Positions 8,672 to 15,449 of a DNA stretch of 64,000 nt are shown here, piece by piece (the stretch's first letter is position 1; the number at the start of each line of letters is the position of its first letter). Source of the DNA: Burkholderiales bacterium (GTDB lineage: Bacteria > Pseudomonadota > Gammaproteobacteria > Burkholderiales > Nitrosomonadaceae); contig JACKLV010000002.1 in assembly GCA_024235755.1 (NCBI GenBank), positions 62,001-126,000 on the forward strand, read 5' to 3'. A model generated the notes under the pieces. The model was not told the DNA's origin. It saw nothing but the letters and a program-made list of their open reading frames with translations, and ran no database searches. The translations under genes and the position numbers were made by a program.

Positions 8672-9031
8672 ATGGCACGTATAGCGGGAGTAAATTTACC
8701 AAATCATCAACACGTAGGAATTGCACTGACTGCAATCTATGGAATTGGTCGGTCTCGGTCAGATGAAATATGTAGTGAGTTAGGCATACCAACGCATATA
8801 AAACTTAAAGAACTTTCAGAGTCACAGCTTGATCAACTTCGTGACCTTATATCGAAATATGTTATTGAAGGCGATTTGCGACGTGAGATATCCATGAATA
8901 TAAAAAGATTGATGGACTTGGGTTGTTATCGCGGGTATCGCCATCGACGGGGATTACCAGTCAGAGGACAGAGAACAAGAACTAATGCACGTACTCGCAA
9001 AGGACCTAGGAAGGCTATACGGGCAAGGTAA
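8672..9031 (+). CDS. rpsM: 30S ribosomal protein S13
   Basis: A 119-residue S13 (MARIAGVNLPNHQHVGIALTAIYGIG) with the helix-two-turn-helix segment and the basic tail GQRTRTNARTRKGPRK that contacts P-site tRNA. First gene of the alpha block; only 35 bases separate it from rpmJ, so a long independent S4-regulated leader like that of E. coli is unlikely here. Confidence 0.98.
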   Translation: MARIAGVNLPNHQHVGIALTAIYGIGRSRSDEICSELGIPTHIKLKELSESQLDQLRDLISKYVIEGDLRREISMNIKRLMDLGCYRGYRHRRGLPVRGQRTRTNARTRKGPRKAIRAR

Positions 9032-9061
9032 AATAATTTGATTTATATTAGGAAAGTTTAA

Positions 9062-9451
9062 ATGGTTAAGTCGAGTGTACGTGCACGAAAAAAAATAAAA
9101 AAGAATGTATCAGAAGGAATAGCTCACATACATGCATCTTTCAATAATACAATTGTAACAATTACTGATCGACAAGGAAACGCATTATCATGGGCAACGT
9201 CTGGAGGTGCTGGTTTCAAAGGCTCACGTAAAAGTACTCCTTTTGCCGCTCAGGTTGCAGCAGAAATTGCTGGTAAAGCAGCAATTGAGTGTGGTGTAAA
9301 AAATCTTGAAGTTAAAATTAAGGGGCCTGGACCAGGACGTGATTCTGCTGTGCGCGCTTTGAATGGCGCAGGATTCAAAATTGTGAGTATATCAGATGTT
9401 ACATCAATTCCACACAATGGCTGCAGGCCACCTAAAAAACGTCGCATTTAA
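9062..9451 (+). CDS. rpsK: 30S ribosomal protein S11
   Basis: A 129-residue S11 with AHIHASFNNTIVTITDRQGN, GFKGSRKSTPFAAQ, and the conserved tail HNGCRPPKKRRI. It lies on the 30S platform by the mRNA exit and Shine-Dalgarno duplex. It is followed 11 bases later by rpsD. Confidence 0.98.
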   Translation: MVKSSVRARKKIKKNVSEGIAHIHASFNNTIVTITDRQGNALSWATSGGAGFKGSRKSTPFAAQVAAEIAGKAAIECGVKNLEVKIKGPGPGRDSAVRALNGAGFKIVSISDVTSIPHNGCRPPKKRRI

Positions 9452-9462
9452 GGAGAAATTTC

Positions 9463-10089
9463 TTGGCACGATATCTTGAATCAAAATGTAAGTTATGTCG
9501 CCGTGAAGGAGAAAAGCTTTTTTTAAAAGGTGATAAGTGCTTTACGGACAAATGCGCAATTGAACGCAGGAACTACCCGCCTGGTCAACATGGACAGAAG
9601 AAAGGTCGTATTTCTGACTATGGCGTGCAGTTAAGAGAAAAACAAAAGATTCGACGTATTTATGGTTTGCTAGAAAAGCAGTTCAGGATAGTTTATAAAA
9701 AAGCTGATACACAACGTGGCGTAACCGGCGATAATTTATTACAACTGTTAGAAAGTCGTTTAGATAATGTTGTTTATTTAATGGGATTTGGATCATCACG
9801 TGCTGAATCACGTCAGATAGTACGCCATAACAGTATTTTGGTGAACGGTAAACGGGTCAATATACCCTCGTACATTTTAACCCCAGGTGATGTTATTGAA
9901 GTTGATTCAAAATGCAAAGAGCAGTTGCGCATCAAATCTTCACTACAAACAGCAGACGATCGAGGGTTCCCTTCATGGATTGAAGTTGATCCAAAAAATA
10001 TGAAAGGAACGTACAAAAACAAACCTGATCGAGCAGATCTGCCTTCAACCATTAATGAATCATTAGTTGTAGAATTGTATTCAAAATAA
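9463..10089 (+). CDS. rpsD: 30S ribosomal protein S4
   Basis: A 208-residue S4 that initiates 30S assembly on 16S rRNA. The start is a TTG preceded by AAGGAGAAAT, a strong ribosome-binding site that makes up for the weak codon. The N-terminal Cys set (CKLC, then C and C near residues 26 and 31) suggests a zinc-binding S4. The S4 RNA-binding domain (LESRLDNVVYLMGF) begins near residue 95. Confidence 0.97.
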   Translation: MARYLESKCKLCRREGEKLFLKGDKCFTDKCAIERRNYPPGQHGQKKGRISDYGVQLREKQKIRRIYGLLEKQFRIVYKKADTQRGVTGDNLLQLLESRLDNVVYLMGFGSSRAESRQIVRHNSILVNGKRVNIPSYILTPGDVIEVDSKCKEQLRIKSSLQTADDRGFPSWIEVDPKNMKGTYKNKPDRADLPSTINESLVVELYSK

Positions 10090-10123
10090 TTTTTAAAAAT
10101 GTCACTTTCTTTAAGGTTATTAA

Positions 10124-11128
10124 ATGCTAGGTAATGATATATTAACACCACGAATTATTGATGTTCAAAATATATCACCATTACATGCAAAAGTTGTAAT
10201 GGAACCATTTGAAAGAGGATATGGTTATACGCTCGGAAACGCCTTACGTAGAATACTTTTGTCTTCTATGTCCGGATATGCTCCTACTGAGGTTAAAATT
10301 GCTGGAGTCGTACATGAGTATTCTACTTTGGATGGGGTACAAGAGGATGTAGTTGATATATTATTAAACATAAAAGGAATAGTTTTAAAGCTACATACAT
10401 CTGACGAAGTCACGTTGCGATTAAATAAATCTGGCAAAGGCGTAGTGACTGCAAACGATATTGAAGAAAGCCATGATGTTGAAATTTTAAATCCGGATCA
10501 TGTGATTGCACACTTAACGACGGGAGGGAAGCTGGATTTACAGCTAAAAGTATCGCGTGGCCGTGGGTATGTCCCTGCAACTTCTCGTCAAACAGCTCAA
10601 GAAGAAAAAAGCATTGGTACCATTTTATTGGATGCTTCATTTAGTCCTATTAAACGTGTCAGTTATACTGTAGAAAGCGCAAGGGTAGAGCAAAGGACTG
10701 ATCTGGACAAATTAGTCATGGATATTGAAACTAATGGTGTAGTCGATCCTGAAGAAGCTATCAGATATGCAGCTCGGGTTCTGGTACAGCAATTATCAAT
10801 TTTTGCAGATTTGGAAAGTACTCCAATGCCGACTGAACAGCCTCAAGTGCCTCAGATAGACCCTGTCTTATTAAGACCCGTTGATGATTTAGAGTTAACA
10901 GTACGTTCTGCGAATTGTTTAAAAGTAGAAAATATTTATTATATCGGTGATTTAATACAACGAACCGAAGCTGAGTTGCTACGTACGCCTAATTTAGGTC
11001 GAAAATCACTTAACGAAATAAAAGAAGTTTTAGCAGCGAGAGAATTAACATTGGGGATGAAGTTAGACAATTGGCCTCCTGCTAATTTGGAAAATCATTC
11101 AAAGGATATTAACCATGCGTCATCATAA
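10124..11128 (+). CDS. rpoA: RNA polymerase subunit alpha
   Basis: The 334-residue alpha subunit nucleates polymerase assembly and contacts activators and UP elements. The N-terminal dimerisation domain contains FERGYGYTLGNALRRILLSSM near residues 28-48. The C-terminal domain contains VDDLELTVRSANCLKVENI and LRTPNLGRKSLNEIKE. Its 3' end overlaps the rplQ start by 14 bases, giving translational coupling. Confidence 0.98.
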   Translation: MLGNDILTPRIIDVQNISPLHAKVVMEPFERGYGYTLGNALRRILLSSMSGYAPTEVKIAGVVHEYSTLDGVQEDVVDILLNIKGIVLKLHTSDEVTLRLNKSGKGVVTANDIEESHDVEILNPDHVIAHLTTGGKLDLQLKVSRGRGYVPATSRQTAQEEKSIGTILLDASFSPIKRVSYTVESARVEQRTDLDKLVMDIETNGVVDPEEAIRYAARVLVQQLSIFADLESTPMPTEQPQVPQIDPVLLRPVDDLELTVRSANCLKVENIYYIGDLIQRTEAELLRTPNLGRKSLNEIKEVLAARELTLGMKLDNWPPANLENHSKDINHASS

Positions 11129-11516
11129 CGCTTTCCGAAAGTTAAATAGAACGAGCAGTCATCGCTCTGCAATGTTTCGCAATATGACAAATTCTTTGTT
11201 GCGGCATGAAGTTATTAAAACAACATTGCCAAAAGCAAAAGAGTTGAGAAGCTATGTTGAACCAGTTATTACCCTTGGAAAAATATCTAATCTAACGAAT
11301 AAAAGGAAAGCGTTTAACAAATTACGTGATCGCGAAATTGTTAGTAAATTATTTTCCGAATTAGGACCTCGCTACGCACAACGACCTGGTGGTTATATTA
11401 GAATCTTAAAATATGGTTTTCGGAAAGGTGATAATGCTCCTATGGCATTGGTCGAGTTAGTTGATCGTCCGGCTCCTATCGAGGAAATTGAAGACGACTC
11501 GAGTGAAAATCAATAA
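11115..11516 (+). CDS. rplQ: 50S ribosomal protein L17
   Basis: A 133-residue L17 that starts MRHHNAFRKLNRTSSHR and contains RYAQRPGGYIRILKYGFRKGDNAPMA. L17 lies at the tunnel exit face. It is the last gene of the ribosomal cluster. No clear T-rich terminator follows, so some transcription may run into birA 62 bases later. Confidence 0.98.
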   Translation: MRHHNAFRKLNRTSSHRSAMFRNMTNSLLRHEVIKTTLPKAKELRSYVEPVITLGKISNLTNKRKAFNKLRDREIVSKLFSELGPRYAQRPGGYIRILKYGFRKGDNAPMALVELVDRPAPIEEIEDDSSENQ

Positions 11517-11542
11517 GAAAGTATGATTTAATTATTCAGTTG

Positions 11543-11572
11543 TGTGCATATGATTTGTTATCTTTATGCACA
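11543..11572 (+). repeat. 8-bp inverted repeat just before birA
   Basis: TGTGCATA (11543-11550) and TATGCACA (11565-11572) are perfect inverted arms around a 14-base loop. The element ends six bases before the birA ATG and has no T-run. It may be an operator or an mRNA hairpin at the translation start; function unknown. Confidence 0.5.
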
Positions 11573-11578
11573 TGATAA

Positions 11579-12574
11579 ATGTTTAAGCAACATCCGGTAG
11601 GATATTTACTTTTACTAAAAATCTTATCGGATAAGAAAATATACACTTATAAATCGCTTTCTGCTGAGCTTAGCTGTACTACGATTGCTCTGTCAAAATA
11701 CATATCTGAGTTAACTCTACAAGGGATTGAAATTTCACACGTTTATGGAACGGCAATTTGTTGGCCCAGGCCGTTCATTTGGATAAATGAAATTAGTATC
11801 AATTCATATCTATACAATATTAGTCATCATTTTAATTTAATAAAATTTAATTTATTAGATTCAACTAATAGCTATCTTCTCCGCAATAAATCGTTTTATC
11901 TTAAACAAAAACGCATACCCGTTATTGTTACCGAGTGGCAAACAAATGGCAGAGGTACCAGAAATAGAAATTGGCTTTCTAATTTAGGCGGTAGCCTTAC
12001 ATTTTCTTTTTTATGGTGTTTTACACCTCATGTTCGAAATATTCACACACTCAGTCTGATTCTTGGCGTAGGACTTGTCAGAGTTTTTAGGAAACTGAAG
12101 TTACCCAATATTTATCTTAAATGGCCCAACGATATTATATTTAACAAAAGAAAATTTGGAGGAATATTAACTGAGTGCAGTACGAACGGACATCATTCAA
12201 TTACTGCTGTTATAGGCGTAGGGATTAACTTTAAGCTTGCATCTAATCTTGTAGAGAGTCTAGACTATCCAGTCGCCGACTTATTTGATATCACAGGTCA
12301 ACAAGTTGACCGTAATCGTATACTTGCTCTGCTATTAACCGAGCTTCGCAATATTCTAAGCACATTTGAAAAAAAGGGATTTGGTTTTTTTCGTGATGAA
12401 TGGGTAAGCTATCATGCGTATCATGGACAAACTGTAATTCTAAAATTTTGGGACGGATCAATTTTTGAAGGTGTCGTAGATGGAGTGTTGAACAATGGTT
12501 CGTTGGTGTTAAGCACTGCTTCAGGTCAGAAGGTTTTCAGTATGGGTGAAATCAGTATGAAAGCGAAAGATTAA
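11579..12574 (+). CDS. birA: Biotin-[acetyl-CoA-carboxylase] ligase BirA
   Basis: The enzyme makes biotinyl-AMP and attaches biotin to the acetyl-CoA carboxylase carrier protein; the N-terminal helix-turn-helix (about residues 8-60) suggests a bifunctional repressor-ligase. Family motifs are DSTNSYL (94-100), KWPND (181-185) and GGILTE. The ATP/biotin loop reads GRGTRNRNW (124-132) instead of the E. coli GRGRRGRKW, so the position equal to E. coli Arg118 is Thr127. No clear Shine-Dalgarno precedes the ATG. The gene is very AT-rich, like the ribosomal genes before it. It is followed after one base by coaX. Confidence 0.95.
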   Translation: MFKQHPVGYLLLLKILSDKKIYTYKSLSAELSCTTIALSKYISELTLQGIEISHVYGTAICWPRPFIWINEISINSYLYNISHHFNLIKFNLLDSTNSYLLRNKSFYLKQKRIPVIVTEWQTNGRGTRNRNWLSNLGGSLTFSFLWCFTPHVRNIHTLSLILGVGLVRVFRKLKLPNIYLKWPNDIIFNKRKFGGILTECSTNGHHSITAVIGVGINFKLASNLVESLDYPVADLFDITGQQVDRNRILALLLTELRNILSTFEKKGFGFFRDEWVSYHAYHGQTVILKFWDGSIFEGVVDGVLNNGSLVLSTASGQKVFSMGEISMKAKD

Positions 12575-12575
12575 A

Positions 12576-13328
12576 ATGCACTGCCTCGCAGTTGATTCTG
12601 GAAATTCATTTCTAAAATGGGCATATTTAGAGAATAACCGAAAATTGTTGCAAAATCAGGTTAGTAATCAGGAACTGCATAAGCTACTTGATGTTTGGCA
12701 GACATTGAAAACACCTGATATGATCATAGTATCCCAGGTATCTGGACAGCGCTTAAATACTCAGCTCACACGGCTTTTTAAGATCTGGAATATTCAACCA
12801 CATTGGATATGTGCCTTAGCAAAACAATGTGGTGTAACAAACAGCTATGCAAATACTGATCAACTTGGCAGTGATCGTTGGGCCGCATTAATTGCTGCAT
12901 GGAATAAATTTCATGAGTCTTGTGTAGTAGTTGATGTTGGTACGGCTATGACTGTTGATGTTATATCCGATGATGGTGTTTTTTTGGGTGGAATAATAAT
13001 TCCTGGCACTTACAGCTTGCAAAAATGTATTCAATGCACGACACATGTTAATTTAAATGATATGGCTTATCAGTATCATGCTTTTCCGGTTAACACGGCC
13101 GATGCCATATACAGCGGTATCATTCAAGCGCTTGTCGGGTCCATCGAACGAATGATACAGTTATATCAATTTCATCATGGCATGGCAGTGAAACACTGCT
13201 TACTTAGTGGTGGTGGTCGGGCTGATTTGTTACCCCATATAAATTTCGATGTTACGGTTATTGACAATCTTGTTCTAGAAGGCCTGATACATATTGCGCA
13301 AGATATACAACATAAACAGAACGTGTAA
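12576..13328 (+). CDS. coaX: Type III pantothenate kinase
   Basis: Catalyses the first step of coenzyme A synthesis, phosphorylation of pantothenate. The ASKHA-fold motifs are visible: DSGNSFLKW at residues 7-15, GSDRW at 98-102, and VVDVGTAMTVD around 118-128, with GGIIIPG after it. Type III enzymes are not feedback-inhibited by CoA (family knowledge). The length of 250 residues is normal. The birA-coaX pair is frequent in betaproteobacteria and the genes are nearly contiguous. Confidence 0.94.
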   Translation: MHCLAVDSGNSFLKWAYLENNRKLLQNQVSNQELHKLLDVWQTLKTPDMIIVSQVSGQRLNTQLTRLFKIWNIQPHWICALAKQCGVTNSYANTDQLGSDRWAALIAAWNKFHESCVVVDVGTAMTVDVISDDGVFLGGIIIPGTYSLQKCIQCTTHVNLNDMAYQYHAFPVNTADAIYSGIIQALVGSIERMIQLYQFHHGMAVKHCLLSGGGRADLLPHINFDVTVIDNLVLEGLIHIAQDIQHKQNV

Positions 13329-13336
13329 AACCAATT

Positions 13337-13969
13337 ATGTCTTTGTTTCATGGCGCATCCTTTTATACTTCCGTTAATCGGCTTCAGGATTTACCTGTAC
13401 ATACCGGTGTTGAAATAGCATTTGCTGGTCGTTCGAATGCTGGTAAATCCAGTGTGATTAACACATTGGCGTGTAGGAAAAAACTTGCTTTTGTCAGTAA
13501 AACTCCCGGACGTACGCAACAGATTAATTATTTCCGAATTAATACCAATTTTTTTTTGGTTGATTTACCTGGCTATGGTTTTGCAAGAGTACCCATGGAT
13601 ATGCGCCGCCATTGGGAGACGCTTCTCAGCAAATATTTGCAGACACATGAACCCTTGCTAGGTCTTGTCTTGATTATGGATGTTCGTCATCCTTTAAAAG
13701 AGCTGGATCTGCAGATGCTCGATTGGTTTTCAGTGACTGGAAAACCGATACATATCTTGCTGACGAAAGCGGATAAGTTAAGTCGACATTTGGCTGAGAG
13801 CACGTTGTTTAAAGTGAAAGATAACTTAATGCGACACTATCCTTCAGTCAGTGTTCAGCTATTTTCAAGTACGAAGGCAATCGGAATTGCCGAGGCTAAT
13901 AATGCGCTGCGTAGCTGGATAGACGGTAGTCGAGTGTTGCTGAATCAGAATACAGCTGATTTGCAATAA
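13337..13969 (+). CDS. engB: Ribosome biogenesis GTPase EngB (YihA/YsxC)
   Basis: A 210-residue TRAFAC GTPase needed for late 50S assembly. G1 is GRSNAGKS (31-38), the switch region has TPGRTQQINYF (57-67), G3 is DLPGYG (76-81) and G4 is LTKADK (about 137-142). It follows coaX after 8 bases and probably shares its transcript. The following region is folded non-coding sequence. Confidence 0.96.
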   Translation: MSLFHGASFYTSVNRLQDLPVHTGVEIAFAGRSNAGKSSVINTLACRKKLAFVSKTPGRTQQINYFRINTNFFLVDLPGYGFARVPMDMRRHWETLLSKYLQTHEPLLGLVLIMDVRHPLKELDLQMLDWFSVTGKPIHILLTKADKLSRHLAESTLFKVKDNLMRHYPSVSVQLFSSTKAIGIAEANNALRSWIDGSRVLLNQNTADLQ

Positions 13970-13970
13970 A

Positions 13971-14126
13971 AGACCCCCGGTCAAAGGGGAGTAAAAAACC
14001 GGGGGGAACCGCCTTAATATCACATAAGGCCCTGCCTTAAGGGAGGAAAGACAGGGGACAAAATTATCTTGCCCACATAGAAGACAGCATAACTGTCATG
14101 CAAGTTCCCTGGAAAAGGAATTTTTT
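13971..14126 (+). ncRNA. Possible structured non-coding RNA between engB and hemB
   Basis: Several hairpins lie side by side: CCCCCGGT/ACCGGGGG (13974-13981 with 13998-14005), GCCTTA/TAAGGC (14011-14016 with 14025-14030), CCCTG/CAGGG (14030-14034 with 14052-14056) around a purine-rich GGGAGGAAAGA, and a nested CTTGC/GCAAG plus GACAG/CTGTC (14068-14104). TTTTTT follows at 14121-14126. No credible ORF is present. It could be a free small RNA or the hemB leader; strand and ends are guesses. Confidence 0.45.
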
Positions 14127-14151
14127 AATGTTAAATTGATAATAAATAATT

Positions 14152-15162
14152 ATGATAAATTCATTCGGTCAGTTTCCAAAAAAAAGAATGCGTCGTCTGC
14201 GTCGTGATAATTTTTCACGCCGTTTGGTTCAGGAAAATATTCTTCATGTAAATGATTTTATTTATCCTGTGTTTGTTTTGGACGGGATGCACCGGGAAGA
14301 AAAAGTGACTTCTATGCCCGGTGTGGTAAGACAGTCGGTTGATTTACTGATGAAACAAGCCGAACGTTGTTTGACGCTCGGTATTCCCGCAATAGCTATT
14401 TTCCCGGTTATTGACACGAATCTAAAAAGCCTAACAGCGGATGAAGCCTATAATCCAGACGGTTTAGTGCCGCGAGTTGTTCGTCAGTTAAAACAAAATT
14501 TTCCTGAACTCGGTGTCATTACGGATATCGCACTGGATCCTTATACCAGCCATGGCCAAGATGGATTGATTGATGAGTTGGGCTATGTTTTAAATGATGA
14601 AACTGTGGAGGTGTTGTGTCAACAGGCTTTAGTACATGCACAGGCAGGTGCTGACATAGTCGCGCCTTCGGATATGATGGACGGGCGTGTCCTGGCCATT
14701 CGGAATACATTGGATGATAATCAATATATTCATACGCGGATTTTAGCGTATTCGGCAAAATATGCATCCAGTTTTTATGGTCCGTTCAGGGATGCAGTGG
14801 GCTCCGCTGCTAATTTAGGTGGCGGTAATAAATATACATACCAAATGGATCCTGCTAACTCCAATGAAGCTTTATGGGAGGTTGGGCTTGATATAACCGA
14901 AGGGGCAGATATGGTCATGATCAAACCGGGCATGCCCTATCTGGATATTGTGCGTCGCATCAAGGATCAGTTTCAAGTGCCTACATTTGTCTACCAGGTG
15001 AGTGGTGAGTATGCAATGCTTAAAGCGGCTGCGATAAATGGCTGGTTGAATGAGGAGGCATGTGTTTTGGAAGCATTATTGTCATTCAAGCGGGCAGGAG
15101 CTGACGGGATATTGACATATTATGCGATGGAAGCTGCGTCGTGGCTGAATCATGTAAAGTAA
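14152..15162 (+). CDS. hemB: Delta-aminolevulinic acid dehydratase (porphobilinogen synthase)
   Basis: Condenses two 5-aminolevulinate molecules to porphobilinogen in heme synthesis. Schiff-base lysines are Lys203 (SAKYASSFYGPFRDA) and Lys258 (MIKPGMPYLDI). The metal-site segment DPYTSHGQDG (129-138) has Asp instead of the zinc-binding cysteines, so it is the Mg-dependent class. The length of 336 residues is normal. It is preceded by a possibly structured leader and is convergent with the copper genes. Heme demand is high in ammonia oxidisers, if the genus guess is right. Confidence 0.97.
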   Translation: MINSFGQFPKKRMRRLRRDNFSRRLVQENILHVNDFIYPVFVLDGMHREEKVTSMPGVVRQSVDLLMKQAERCLTLGIPAIAIFPVIDTNLKSLTADEAYNPDGLVPRVVRQLKQNFPELGVITDIALDPYTSHGQDGLIDELGYVLNDETVEVLCQQALVHAQAGADIVAPSDMMDGRVLAIRNTLDDNQYIHTRILAYSAKYASSFYGPFRDAVGSAANLGGGNKYTYQMDPANSNEALWEVGLDITEGADMVMIKPGMPYLDIVRRIKDQFQVPTFVYQVSGEYAMLKAAAINGWLNEEACVLEALLSFKRAGADGILTYYAMEAASWLNHVK

Positions 15163-15225
15163 AAAACGCACCGGGTAACTTGTTATTGCAAAGAAAATAA
15201 CCAGTGTTATAGGTACATCATTTTA

Positions 15226-15435
15226 TTAATCGATAACCTCGAAACCCGCGTCTTCAATCGCCGTTTTTAATTGATCAATGCTGGTAGTCGCTGGATTGTG
15301 TTCCACAATTGCTTGCGCGGTGTCGAGAGATATTTCGATTCGGATTATATCCGGTAGTTTTTCAAGTACAGTTTTGATACTGTTGACGCATCCCTGACAG
15401 GTCATGCCTTGAATTTTTATGGTCGTTGTTTGCAT
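15226..15435 (-). CDS. copZ: Heavy-metal-associated domain protein, CopZ-like copper chaperone
   Basis: A 69-residue ferredoxin-like HMA domain with the metal-binding GMTCQGC motif (Cys13 and Cys16). Such proteins carry Cu(I) in the cytosol and deliver it to CopA-type ATPases. It lies 14 bases downstream of the ATPase gene on the same strand and is surely cotranscribed. The metal is inferred from the partner and is not proven by sequence. Confidence 0.9.
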   Translation of the reverse strand: MQTTTIKIQGMTCQGCVNSIKTVLEKLPDIIRIEISLDTAQAIVEHNPATTSIDQLKTAIEDAGFEVID

Positions 15436-15449
15436 ATTGCGTGTTTCCT

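Noticed and set aside
13974..14005. Simple rho-independent terminator after engB
   Set aside because: The strong stem is not followed by a T-run; it fits better as part of a structured RNA.
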